In this document: positions 1-8,211 of the stretch, one piece after another
Position numbering within the stretch: position 1 is the first letter of the stretch
Layout of the letters: every line of letters begins with the position of its first letter
Origin: Gemmatimonadales bacterium
GTDB lineage: Bacteria; Gemmatimonadota; Gemmatimonadetes; Gemmatimonadales; GWC2-71-9
Assembly: GCA_041390145.1 (NCBI GenBank)
Contig: JAWKQM010000022.1
Coordinates: 1 to 17,597, forward strand
DNA length: 17,597 nt
Direction: 5' to 3'
Program-made: the position numbers and the translations under genes
The notes under the pieces: model-generated
Databases searched by the model: none
Told to the model about the DNA's origin: nothing
Seen by the model: only the letters and a program-made list of their open reading frames with translations

Positions 1-248
1 CATCAACGCTGATTGCACACCTCGCAATCGGCCTTGGACGGCCGGCTCGCCTGTTCCACTGGCCGGAGCGGTTGCTGAGGGCCGCGGCCAGGGTTGCTGG
101 TCGTTCGAACGAAGCGGAACGCCTGCTCGGTTCGCTCCAGGTTGATTCCAGCAAGATCCGCGATCGGCTCGGCTGGACCGCCCCGCAGACTGTGACAGCT
201 GGTCTTGAGGAGACCGCTGCCTGGTGGAGTCGCGAGGCGCTCCGATGA
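1..248 (+). CDS. NAD-dependent epimerase/dehydratase (extended SDR), C-terminal fragment
   Basis: This is the last 81 codons of a gene that begins before the window, read in the frame starting at base 3 and ending at TGA 246-248. The translation has the C-terminal signature of UDP-sugar 4-epimerases and related O-antigen epimerases: RLLGSLQVDSSKIRDRLGW followed by a T-A-P-Q segment and a final L-E-E-T-A-A-W-W block, where the family has LGW-x-P-P and a GL-x-x-T-x-x-W end. The Rossmann fold and the catalytic Tyr-x-x-x-Lys lie outside the window, so the substrate cannot be named. Its stop overlaps the next ATG (ATGA), which indicates translational coupling with the glycosyltransferase. Members of this family commonly sit next to WbpL/WecA-type genes in O-antigen or capsule clusters. 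The family call is fairly safe; the exact activity is inference. Confidence 0.8.
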   Translation, partial: STLIAHLAIGLGRPARLFHWPERLLRAAARVAGRSNEAERLLGSLQVDSSKIRDRLGWTAPQTVTAGLEETAAWWSREALR

Positions 249-1234
249 GGAACATCGAGCTACTGCGGGTTACCCTGACTCCGGCGCTCCTGTCCTGGCT
301 CCTTGTCGGCGCCGCTCGGCGCTACGCGCTCCGGCATCAGATCCTCGACCATCCGGGCCCCCGGGCCTCCCACACGCAGCCGACTCCCCGCGGTGGCGGG
401 CTGGGCCTCGTCGCGGCAGTGTTGCTTGTCCTCCTCATGCTGTCGGGAGTCCGTTCAAGCCCTTCCTTGCTGCTCGCCCTCACCGGGGTGGTGCTGACGG
501 CACTCGTTGGCTGGCTCGATGATCGGAGCTCGCTTGGCGTGCGCGCCCGGCTCATGGCCCACCTCGCCGCGGGCGCAATGCTGCTCCCGCTCGCGCTCTG
601 GCCTTCCGCAGTCCCCGCGTGGATGGAGATGTTCGCCGGATTCTGGTGGATCTTCTGGGCCGTCTCTGCCATCAATGTGGTGAACTTCATGGATGGGATC
701 GACGGACTCATCGGCTCGCAGGCAGTCATCTTTGGCGCTTACCTCGCGCTCCTTGGCGAGTCTGGTGGAATGGCCGGAGTGGTCGGCCTTGTGCTCGCGG
801 GTGCATCCGCAGGATTCCTGCTGTGGAACTGGCCACCCGCCAGGATCTTTCTTGGCGATGTCGGCTCCGGGGCGCTTGGCCTGTTGTTCGTATTGGGAGG
901 GCTGTTGCTGATCAGGGAGGGGCGGGCAACGGTCGTCATTGCATTCCTGCCACTGTACCCATTGTTCCTGGATGCAACTGTCACCCTGTTGCGGCGCCTG
1001 AGGCGCGGAGAGCGCGTCACCGAGGCTCACCGCAGCCACCTGTACCAGCGACTGGCAAACGGAAGCTGGGGCCATGCCCGGGTCACAGTGCTCTATGCGG
1101 CGATGGCCGCGGCAGCTCTGCCCATCGCTCTCCTACCGCCAGGTTGGATGAGCCCTGCAATCGCTGCCTATTTCATTTGCGTGCTTGGCCTCGGTGTCGC
1201 GCTCGACCGTCATTCCGCGCGCCTGCGACGGTGA
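245..1234 (+). CDS. GT4 family polyprenyl-phosphate glycosyl-1-phosphate transferase (WecA/WbpL/MraY-like)
   Basis: A 329-aa polytopic membrane protein that should transfer a HexNAc-1-phosphate from a UDP-sugar to undecaprenyl phosphate, the first step of O-antigen or related glycan assembly on the cytoplasmic face. Family motifs appear in order: PRGGGLG (48-54), the Mg-binding LDD (91-93), the N-x-x-N-F-M-D-G-I-D-G block (144-154), FLGDVGS (202-208) and the cytoplasmic HRSHLYQRL loop (262-270). About ten hydrophobic segments are visible and the length is normal for the WbpL branch. The ATG at 245 overlaps the epimerase stop; an in-frame GTG at 224 would add seven residues but is less likely. 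HRSHLYQ favours the WbpL side over MraY. The sugar (GlcNAc, FucNAc or QuiNAc) cannot be read from the sequence. Confidence 0.9.
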   Translation: MRNIELLRVTLTPALLSWLLVGAARRYALRHQILDHPGPRASHTQPTPRGGGLGLVAAVLLVLLMLSGVRSSPSLLLALTGVVLTALVGWLDDRSSLGVRARLMAHLAAGAMLLPLALWPSAVPAWMEMFAGFWWIFWAVSAINVVNFMDGIDGLIGSQAVIFGAYLALLGESGGMAGVVGLVLAGASAGFLLWNWPPARIFLGDVGSGALGLLFVLGGLLLIREGRATVVIAFLPLYPLFLDATVTLLRRLRRGERVTEAHRSHLYQRLANGSWGHARVTVLYAAMAAAALPIALLPPGWMSPAIAAYFICVLGLGVALDRHSARLRR

Positions 1235-1307
1235 TATTCCGGCGTCCTCAGTCAGCACGCCTCCCCCTTTACCAATTCCGACCCCCAAGCTATTGTATGA
1301 CAACTAC

Positions 1308-1338
1308 TTGACGCCAGCTTGACACAGCCGTGTAACAT
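1308..1338 (+). promoter_or_regulatory. Candidate promoter for the CapD-like gene
   Basis: The 121-base gap between the GT4 gene and the next start is more AT-rich than its flanks. It contains TTGACG (1308-1313) and a second -35-like TTGACA (1319-1324), followed by TAACAT (1333-1338). Spacing from TTGACG is 19 to TAACAT or 17 to TGTAAC, so the match is imperfect. Initiation here would leave only about 10 untranslated bases before the GTG at 1356, which has no Shine-Dalgarno sequence. Confidence 0.35.
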
Positions 1339-1355
1339 TATGTGTCGTCCACCAC

Positions 1356-3293
1356 GTGGAGACACCACTGACCCCACAGTTGAGAGCCCACCCACCCGCC
1401 GGTCTGCGCAACCGCCACCTCCTGGCGCTTGACGCCGTATTGCTTCCTCTCGCCACCTTGGCCGCCTTTACAATCCGCTTTGAAGGGCTGACCTGGCCAC
1501 CGGGGTATGCACTCGTTGCCGCCTGGTTCGTGGTGCTTTCGCTGCCAATCAAGATGGGGGTGGCGCTCGGGTCGGGGCTCTACCGGCGGGTCTGGCGACA
1601 CGCCAGTGTACACGAGGTGGAACAGATCCTGGCCGCCGCCGCGGTTTCGGGCGTCCTCTGCTTTCTGGTCGGCGCCTTTGTCATTTCGGGCGCGGGGCCT
1701 CGCGCCGCATCGGGTCCCACTCTCGCTGCTCGTGCTCGACGCTTCTTCGCGGCCGCCATCTTTACGCTGCCGCGGATGGCCGTCCGGCTGATCGCCGCCC
1801 GGCGTCGCTCAGGCCGGCAGAAGGACGCGCAGCGGGCCCTGATTGCCGGCGCCGGTGCCGCCGGGGCCATGATTGTCCGTGAACTGCGCGGCAATCCCGA
1901 ACTCGGCCTCGATCCCGTCGGCTTCGTGGACGACGATCGCTCCAAGCAGGGCAATCGGGTGTTCAACCTTCCCGTGCTGGGGTCACTCGGCGACCTCACC
2001 ACCATCGTCAAGTCGCATAAGATCGATGAGGTGATCATCGCGATGCCGAGGGCGCCGGGCACCGTCATCCGCGAGGTGCTTGACGCAGCTGCCGCGGCCA
2101 AGGTGAAGACCCGCACCGTCCCCGGCATGTTCGACATCATCTCCGGTCGGGTGGCGATCCGCGCCCTGCGGAAGGTGGAGATCCAGGACCTGCTCCGGCG
2201 GGAACCGGTCACCACCAGTCTCGAGGGGGTGCGGACCATCGTGGCGGGCCATACGGTGCTCGTTACCGGCGCCGGCGGGTCGATCGGAAGCGAACTCTGT
2301 CGGCAGCTGGTGGACCTCGGCCCCGAGCGGGTCATCCTCGCGGGACATGGCGAGAACTCCATCTTCGATATCCTGAACGAGCTGCGGGCCAGTGCGCCCG
2401 ATATCGAGTTCGTCCCGGTCATCGTGGATGTGCGCGACCGCGAACTGCTGAGCCAGGCCTTCCGGCAATGGACCCCCATCGCGGTGTTCCACGCCGCCGC
2501 GCACAAGCATGTGCCGATGATGGAGCGCAACGTCGCCGAGGCCATCACCAACAACATCCTCGGCACCAGGAACGTGGTCGAGCTGGCCGCCGAGTTCCAG
2601 GTCGAACGATTGGTCCTGATCTCGACCGACAAGGCGGTGCACCCCACCAACATCATGGGGGCCACCAAGCGGGTCGCGGAGATGGTGGTGCAGAGGGCGG
2701 CAAGCGAGCACGGCCGGAACTTCGTGTCCGTGCGGTTCGGCAACGTGCTCGGCTCGCGCGGCAGCGTGGTGCCGACGTTTTTGCGCCAGATCGGCAACGG
2801 GGGGCCCGTCACGGTCACCCATCCCGAAATGCGCCGCTACTTCATGACGATTCCGGAATCGGTGCAGCTGGTCCTGCAGGCGGGGTCATTGGGGAAGGGC
2901 GGGGAAGTGTTCGTGCTGGACATGGGGGAGCCGATCAAGATCGCCGACCTCGCCGCCGACCTCATCCGGCTGTCCGGCAAGGAAGTCGGCACCGACATCG
3001 AGATCCGGTTTTCGGGGAGTCGGCCGGGCGAGAAGCTCTACGAGGAGCTCTTCTTCAGCGCCGAGAATGCCACACCGACCGAGCACGAAAAGGTGCTCTG
3101 CGCCACGAATGCGACCCTCCCGGCGGGCACCTCCGAGCGGGTCAGCCGGATCATCATCGCGGCCCAGGAGGGGCGGCCCGAGGTGGAGCTGCGCCGGCTC
3201 CTGATGGAACTGGTGCCCGACTTCGACCCGACGCTGGCGGCTTCCCAGCCCGTATCCGCGCCATCATTGCCCACGGAAACCCGGAGGCCCTGA
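1356..3293 (+). CDS. Membrane nucleotide-sugar 4,6-dehydratase, WbpM/CapD/FlaA1-like
   Basis: A 645-aa protein of the two-domain WbpM/PglF type. The N-terminal ~150 residues carry hydrophobic segments. A first nucleotide-binding region starts at GAGAAGA (165-171). The SDR catalytic domain begins at VLVTGAGGSIGSEL (301-314). STDKAV (423-428) and MGATK (434-438) match the Thr/Met/Lys active site of UDP-HexNAc 4,6-dehydratases, which lack the usual SDR Tyr. RFGNVLGSRGSV (460-471) is also typical. Expected product: a UDP-4-keto-6-deoxy-HexNAc for glycan assembly, fitting the GT4 gene upstream. The start is GTG 1356, without a clear Shine-Dalgarno. Oddity: residues about 114-129 are off-family, while the +1 frame there reads GLAPHRVPLSLLVLDA, the expected family sequence. 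This suggests one extra G in 1694-1697 and one missing T near 1743. Retaining versus inverting chemistry cannot be decided. Confidence 0.9.
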   Translation: METPLTPQLRAHPPAGLRNRHLLALDAVLLPLATLAAFTIRFEGLTWPPGYALVAAWFVVLSLPIKMGVALGSGLYRRVWRHASVHEVEQILAAAAVSGVLCFLVGAFVISGAGPRAASGPTLAARARRFFAAAIFTLPRMAVRLIAARRRSGRQKDAQRALIAGAGAAGAMIVRELRGNPELGLDPVGFVDDDRSKQGNRVFNLPVLGSLGDLTTIVKSHKIDEVIIAMPRAPGTVIREVLDAAAAAKVKTRTVPGMFDIISGRVAIRALRKVEIQDLLRREPVTTSLEGVRTIVAGHTVLVTGAGGSIGSELCRQLVDLGPERVILAGHGENSIFDILNELRASAPDIEFVPVIVDVRDRELLSQAFRQWTPIAVFHAAAHKHVPMMERNVAEAITNNILGTRNVVELAAEFQVERLVLISTDKAVHPTNIMGATKRVAEMVVQRAASEHGRNFVSVRFGNVLGSRGSVVPTFLRQIGNGGPVTVTHPEMRRYFMTIPESVQLVLQAGSLGKGGEVFVLDMGEPIKIADLAADLIRLSGKEVGTDIEIRFSGSRPGEKLYEELFFSAENATPTEHEKVLCATNATLPAGTSERVSRIIIAAQEGRPEVELRRLLMELVPDFDPTLAASQPVSAPSLPTETRRP

Positions 3294-3335
3294 GCGCTGC
3301 ACCGGCACCAGCTGTCATGGTGAAGCCGTCCGGGC

Positions 3336-3367
3336 GTCCCCCCTCTCCAGATCCTGGAGAGGGGGAC
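3336..3367. terminator. Strong hairpin between convergent genes, possible bidirectional terminator
   Basis: A near-perfect stem: left arm 3336-3350 and right arm 3354-3367 pair over about 14 bp with one extra C on the left and a 3-base ATC loop. It lies 43 bases after the CapD-like stop. There is no T-tract, so termination is not certain. On the minus strand it resembles the dispersed GC-rich palindromes that translate as PLSPSPGSGEGG in many genomes, so it may be a repeat-family member as well. Confidence 0.5.
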
Positions 3368-3405
3368 AGGGGGTGAGGTGAAATCGGCGGGGCAGGAACC
3401 GAGAA

Positions 3406-3513
3406 CGAGGGAGGGTCGGAAGACTGCCGGAAGGTCGCAAAACCGCCTGGTGGTGGCGAGCACACCCACCAACGCAGTTCCTCCGAGCCTCCCTCTACTC
3501 CGACCCTCCTTCG
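3406..3513. repeat. Wide inverted repeat, 15-base arms
   Basis: CGAGGGAGGGTCGGA (3406-3420) is the reverse complement, at 14 of 15 positions, of TCCGACCCTCCTTCG (3499-3513). The 78 bases between the arms include a smaller pairing of TGGTGG (from about 3448) with CCCACCA (from about 3475). This could form a cruciform or a branched RNA. Origin and function are unknown. Confidence 0.5.
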
Positions 3514-3527
3514 TCTTGGGAGAACCT

Positions 3528-3578
3528 TGGACCCCGGCGATTCTGCCGCGGCGAAAGCCGGGGGCCGGGGTGACGGGC
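3528..3578. repeat. Dispersed-type palindromic repeat (CCCCGGC...GCCGGGG, TGACG)
   Basis: CCCCGGC (3532-3538) can pair with either of two adjacent right arms, GCCGGGG at 3557-3563 and 3564-3570, followed by TGACGG. The pattern 'TGGA-CCCGGC ... GAAAGCCGGG ... TGACG' resembles small intergenic palindromes scattered through many bacterial genomes. It ends 8 bases after the icd stop on the opposite strand, so it could also form the 3' hairpin of the icd transcript. Confidence 0.5.
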
Positions 3579-3586
3579 GGCAGTCC

Positions 3587-4846
<1,260 letters not shown>

Positions 4847-4898
4847 GCGTCACTCACTCTCAAGCGGGGAACGGGGTGCGGAAGGGGTTTCCTGCAGG

Positions 4899-4904
4899 TA
4901 ATAT
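4899..4904 (+). promoter_or_regulatory. TAATAT -10-like element just before the Rieske oxygenase start
   Basis: TAATAT ends five bases before the ATG at 4910, so a transcript from it would begin at or near the start codon (leaderless). No good -35 is visible 17 bases upstream (GTGCGG) and the only Shine-Dalgarno-like bases are AGG at 4896-4898, 11 bases from the ATG. The divergent icd start is only 63 bases away, so both promoters must fit within or overlap this short spacer. Confidence 0.35.
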
Positions 4905-4909
4905 ACGTC

Positions 4910-6046
4910 ATGCAGACCGATACCATCCACCTCCCCGAGATTCCGGCGGCCGATCTCGAGGTGCAGCCGCTGGCGCGGGCCGAAACGATCCCCTCCCGCT
5001 GGTACTGGGATCCGGCCTTCGACCGCCTGGACCGGGACGCCGTGTTCGGCCGCACCTGGCAGGGGATTGGCCACGCGGCGCAGGTGAAGGAGGAGGGACA
5101 GTTCCTGTCGGCCGACGTGGCCGGGAATCCGGTCATCGTCGTCCGCGGGAAGGATGGCGTGCTGCGCGGCTTCTTCAACGTCTGCAAGCATCGTGGGGGC
5201 CCCCTGGCCGTGGAGCCGGAGGGGTGCGTGCGGGCCCTGCAGTGCAAGTACCACGGGTGGACCTACCTCCTCGACGGCTCGCTCCGCGGCGTGCCGCAGT
5301 TCGACCGGGTGGAACTCTTCGACCGGAAGGACTACGGGCTGGTCCCGGTCCGCGTGGCGGAGTGGGAGGGGCAGGTGTTCGTGAACCTGTGGGAGGATGC
5401 GCCGCCGCTGGCGCAGTATGTCGAGGGGATCGTGGAGCAGATTGCCCCGGCACAACTCGGCGCGCTCCAGTTCGTGAGGCGAGTGGAATACGACATCGCC
5501 TGCAACTGGAAGGTGTATGTCGACAACTATCTCGAGGGCTACCACGTCCCGCACGTGCACCCCGAACTGGTCAAGCTCTATGACTTCCAGAGCTACCGGA
5601 CCGAGTGCTTCGACTGGTACTCGCTGCAGCACAGCCCGCTCAGCGGTGCGGCCAACCTCTACACCTCGGGTGACGGCGCGGCGTTCTACTACTGCCTCTT
5701 CCCGAATTACATGCTCAACATCTTGCCGGGCCGCCTCCAGACCAACCTCGTCCTGCCGCTCGGACCCGCGCGCTGCCGGGTGGTGTTCCAGTACTTCTAT
5801 GCCGACCCCGATGCGCCCGCCGTCCGCCGCCTGGTCGAGGAGGACCTGGCCTACTCCGACGCGGTGCAGCGGGAGGACATCGACATCTGCGAGCGGGTGC
5901 AGCGCGGGGTCGAGTCACGCGCGTACGACCGCGGCCGTTTCTCGGTGAAGTACGAGGAGGGGGTCTACCACTTCCAGCGGCTGCTCAAGGGCGCCTACCA
6001 GGCGTTTCTCGCAGAATCGGGAAACAACGGCAGGCCTCTGCCGTAG
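4910..6046 (+). CDS. Rieske non-heme iron oxygenase, alpha subunit
   Basis: A 378-aa soluble oxygenase subunit. The N-terminal Rieske [2Fe-2S] motif is intact: C92-x-H94, 17 residues, C112-x-x-H115 (starts CKHRGGP, ends CKYHGWTY). The C-terminal mononuclear iron site shows bridging D205 in VDNYLEGYHVPHVHPE, H212 and H217 with four residues between, and an acidic ligand candidate in REDIDICERVQRG (D325). The DNYLEGYH and EDI-x-x-CE-x-VQ-G context resembles the choline/carnitine/glycine-betaine monooxygenase and phenylpropionate-dioxygenase-like group, but the substrate cannot be assigned. The bridging residue is Asp, not the Glu reported for CntA. No reductase or ferredoxin partner is encoded nearby. 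The reading frame stays open upstream to 4547 inside icd, but ATG 4910 is the only start outside icd that gives the normal family length. Confidence 0.92.
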   Translation: MQTDTIHLPEIPAADLEVQPLARAETIPSRWYWDPAFDRLDRDAVFGRTWQGIGHAAQVKEEGQFLSADVAGNPVIVVRGKDGVLRGFFNVCKHRGGPLAVEPEGCVRALQCKYHGWTYLLDGSLRGVPQFDRVELFDRKDYGLVPVRVAEWEGQVFVNLWEDAPPLAQYVEGIVEQIAPAQLGALQFVRRVEYDIACNWKVYVDNYLEGYHVPHVHPELVKLYDFQSYRTECFDWYSLQHSPLSGAANLYTSGDGAAFYYCLFPNYMLNILPGRLQTNLVLPLGPARCRVVFQYFYADPDAPAVRRLVEEDLAYSDAVQREDIDICERVQRGVESRAYDRGRFSVKYEEGVYHFQRLLKGAYQAFLAESGNNGRPLP

Positions 6047-6081
6047 TGCAGCAACGCGCCTACGACTTCTTGGGAGATCGA

Positions 6082-6693
6082 ATGCTTCGGATTGCTCGTG
6101 TCGCTGTCACGCTCGGCAGCCTCGTCCTCGCCCCTGTCGGCCTTGCCGCCCAGGCGCCAGAGGCTCCCCCGCTGCCCACCTGGAACATCGACGTCGCGCA
6201 TTCCGAGGTGACGTTCCGCATCCGGCACTTCATGAGCCGGGTCAGCGGCACCTTTACCGACTGGTCCGGCGCTATTCTGGGCGACCCGACCAACTGGGCC
6301 AGCGGCACGGTTTCCGTCACGATCAACGCGGCCAGCATCGACACTCGCAACGACCGCCGTGACGCCGACCTGCGCTCGGGCCGGTTCTTCGCCGTCGACA
6401 GCTTTCCGACCATCACCTTCGTCGGTCGGACCGTGGCGCAGGTGGGCGACTCGCTCACCATCGCCGGGGACCTGACCATGCGAGGGGTGACCAGGCCGGT
6501 CATCCTGAAGGGGGTCGCGCTCGGCGTCATGCCCGGTGAACGGCCGCGCGCGGGGTTCGAGGTGGTCACGACCCTCAACCGTCTCGAGTACGGCGTCGTC
6601 TACAATCGTGTCCTGGAAGGGGGCGGGAGCATGCTGGGTGACGACGTCGAGATCCGCATCAACGTCGAGGCGCTGCGGCAGACGACGCCGTAG
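6082..6693 (+). CDS. Secreted YceI-family (lipocalin-like) protein
   Basis: A 203-aa protein with an N-terminal signal peptide (MLRIARVAVTLGS, hydrophobic core, cleavage near G-L-A-A-Q-A at 20-25). The mature part matches the YceI beta-barrel fold. It has the opening W-x-I-D-x-A-H-S-E-V-T-F-x-I-R-H-F-M, central D-x-R-N-x-x-R-D-A-D-L and F-F-A-V-D-S-F-P-T-I-T-F blocks, and L-x-I-x-G-D-L-T-M-R-G-V-T-R-P-V near the end. Family members bind isoprenoid or other lipids in the periplasm; the role here is not known. ATG 6082 is preceded by GGGAG at 6072-6076, which decides the start over the upstream in-frame codon at 6046. It lies 35 bases after the Rieske stop on the same strand, so cotranscription is likely. 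Its stop is one base from the stop of the convergent anti-sigma gene. Confidence 0.9.
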   Translation: MLRIARVAVTLGSLVLAPVGLAAQAPEAPPLPTWNIDVAHSEVTFRIRHFMSRVSGTFTDWSGAILGDPTNWASGTVSVTINAASIDTRNDRRDADLRSGRFFAVDSFPTITFVGRTVAQVGDSLTIAGDLTMRGVTRPVILKGVALGVMPGERPRAGFEVVTTLNRLEYGVVYNRVLEGGGSMLGDDVEIRINVEALRQTTP

Positions 6694-6694
6694 G

Positions 6695-7651
6695 TTACCG
6701 CACCCGCTCGCCCAGTGCCTTGAGCGAGTCGGTCGACACATTCCCCGTCACCACGAATCGAATCTCTCCCTGCTGCTGCCAGGCGGTGGCGGACGACTCC
6801 TGGGCGACGCCCCCGACGCCCCCGACGGGCTTGGCGGCGTTTCCCTGCCGCGTATCCGCCACGAGCATGGGCCGTTGCTGGTCGAGGATGACCGCGCCGG
6901 CCGCATACACCACGCGCACCAGTGGCAGCGCGGGATCCGCACCCGCCACGGCCGTGCCCGGGCCGGTCTCCACGCGATCCGGCGTCAGCCCATCGATCAG
7001 CCGCAGCTGACCGCCGAGCAACCGCACCGCCTCCTCCATTGAAATGACGCGCCAGCGGCTGACCGCCTGATCCGCGGCGAGCGCCTCCGGCTGGGCCGCC
7101 CGCTCCGCCCTGATGGCGATCGTCGGGCTCGCCGGCGACGGAGCGATCGCCTTCGGCGCCAATTCGTTTGCACGGGCCGGAGCCGCGGCCTTCGCCTCGC
7201 CCGTCGTCTTCCCGGCGTCGGTATCTCTGCGCGTACCCGATTCCGCCGGCACCGCAGCGCGCACAGGCTCATCCCGTGCCGCCAGCGGTGGTGGGGCGGT
7301 ATTCGGCGTCGGACCCGCCTCCCCATCCTGCAGGATCGCGGTGTCGGGTGTGAGCGGCGTCGAACCCCGCGCCCAGTACCCCGCGCCCACCGCGATCACG
7401 ATGCTGGCGGCCCAGGCGAGGGTCCGCACCAGCGTGCGCCGACTGCGGGAGGCGCGGGGCTGGGCCGCCCGCGGCGGCACGGCCAGTACCTCCACCAGCC
7501 GATCTGCCTCCTCGAGGAACGCGCGCGCCTCGGCCAGGTTTGCGGCGCAGGAAGCACATTCCGCGATGTGGCGCTCCACGCGCCCGCGCTCGATGGCATC
7601 GAGCTCCCCGTCGAGGAGCATCTGGATGGTGCCTTCGTCAGGATGCGACAT
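6695..7651 (-). CDS. Membrane anti-sigma factor with zinc-finger (ZAS) motif
   Basis: A 318-aa protein with an N-terminal zinc anti-sigma domain: H28-x3-C32-x2-C35 in VERHIAECASCAANL. One transmembrane helix follows at about 75-92 (LVRTLAWAASIVIAVGAGYW), then a long Ala/Pro-rich linker and a periplasmic C-terminal region of about 120 residues (from about R205). That region contains a repeated Val/Asp-rich beta-like pattern and no domain I recognise. It should hold the adjacent ECF sigma factor at the inner membrane until an envelope signal releases it. ATG 7651 lies inside the sigma gene, so the two overlap by 14 bases, indicating translational coupling and matched levels. The same frame is open upstream to 7945 but that part is antisense-phase shadow of the sigma gene. 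The signal sensed is unknown. Confidence 0.85.
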   Translation of the reverse strand: MSHPDEGTIQMLLDGELDAIERGRVERHIAECASCAANLAEARAFLEEADRLVEVLAVPPRAAQPRASRSRRTLVRTLAWAASIVIAVGAGYWARGSTPLTPDTAILQDGEAGPTPNTAPPPLAARDEPVRAAVPAESGTRRDTDAGKTTGEAKAAAPARANELAPKAIAPSPASPTIAIRAERAAQPEALAADQAVSRWRVISMEEAVRLLGGQLRLIDGLTPDRVETGPGTAVAGADPALPLVRVVYAAGAVILDQQRPMLVADTRQGNAAKPVGGVGGVAQESSATAWQQQGEIRFVVTGNVSTDSLKALGERVR

Positions 7652-8135
7652 TCCGCCCTCCCTGCGTGCGGTACGCCTCGACCAGCTTGCGCCGCGCTCT
7701 CGACAGCGTCGTCCCGACCGCTCCCTTGGCGAGGCCGAGCGTCTCGGCGATTTCATCGTAGTTGAAGCCTTCGGCCTTGAGCAACAGCGCCTCGCGGTCC
7801 CGCTCGCCCAGCGTCGCCAGGGCGTCCTGCACCGCGCGCACATTGTCGGACCGGTCCATGGCCTGGTCCGCCGCCGGCGCCGACTGCGGCGATTCCGCGC
7901 GGTACAACTCGAGCCGCCGTCCCCGCCGCACCGCCTTCCGCCCATCCTCGCGAACCAGGTTCAGCGCCACGGCAAAGAGCCAGGGCCGGGGGTTGCGGGG
8001 GGGAGCGGCCACGGCCCGGGCAAAGGTCTCCTGGGCGATGTCTTCCGCACGGTCGTGATCCCCCGTCCGCCGGTAGAGAACCCGGACGAGGGCGGCGTGG
8101 TGTTCACGGAAGAGGGCGGCCAGGTCTGCTGTCAT
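7638..8135 (-). CDS. ECF-type RNA polymerase sigma factor
   Basis: A 165-aa sigma-70-family factor of extracytoplasmic-function size. Region 2 spans about 8-70: F-R-E-H-H, then DRAEDIAQETFARAV and RPWLFAVALNLVREDGRK. A short linker follows. Region 4 is at about 108-157, with RDREALLLKAEGFNYDEIA and LGLAKGAVGTTLSRARRKL, the -35-binding helix-turn-helix. Start ATG 8135 is the only Met before region 2 lying downstream of the vWA stop. The open frame reaches 8333 but that extension overlaps the vWA gene and looks non-coding. No Shine-Dalgarno is visible before the ATG; instead a stable hairpin ends 23 bases upstream. It is followed by the overlapping anti-sigma gene, and probably autoregulated as in many ECF systems, though no promoter repeat could be confirmed. 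The ECF group is not assigned. Confidence 0.92.
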   Translation of the reverse strand: MTADLAALFREHHAALVRVLYRRTGDHDRAEDIAQETFARAVAAPPRNPRPWLFAVALNLVREDGRKAVRRGRRLELYRAESPQSAPAADQAMDRSDNVRAVQDALATLGERDREALLLKAEGFNYDEIAETLGLAKGAVGTTLSRARRKLVEAYRTQGGRNVAS

Positions 8136-8158
8136 GCGCTCGATCGGGTTGGTGGGGT

Positions 8159-8191
8159 GTGGCCTGCAGGGGCAACTGCCCTGCAAGCCAC
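8159..8191 (-). promoter_or_regulatory. Stable hairpin between the vWA gene and the ECF sigma gene
   Basis: In the 76-base gap, GTGGC (8159-8163) pairs with GCCAC (8187-8191). Inside it, TGCAGGG (8165-8171) pairs with CCCTGCA (8180-8186), with one C/A mismatch between the two stems. There is no T-tract on either side. It could be a weak terminator or attenuator, or an RNA-processing or stability element separating strong vWA expression from low sigma expression. Confidence 0.5.
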
Positions 8192-8211
8192 GCGCCGCAC
8201 CGGGAAAGGTG

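Larger units (their letters stand above)
3294..3586. other. Convergent spacer without genes, dense in palindromic repeats
   Basis: This 293-base stretch between the CapD-like gene and icd holds no credible coding sequence. It contains three separate inverted-repeat structures (3336-3367, 3406-3513 and 3528-3578). Nothing resembles a transposase, RNA gene or integration site. Its role is probably transcription termination for both flanking genes, with repeat elements inserted or accumulated there. Confidence 0.6.

Noticed and set aside
1580..2818. 412-codon open frame on the minus strand opposite the CapD-like gene
   Set aside because: It is Arg/Ser/Thr-rich without any family motif and lies fully opposite a well-supported gene; a GC-skew shadow.
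1..3293. Polysaccharide genes considered as a novel biosynthetic system
   Set aside because: Epimerase, GT4 and WbpM/CapD types form a well-known O-antigen/capsule initiation set; only the end of the cluster is visible.
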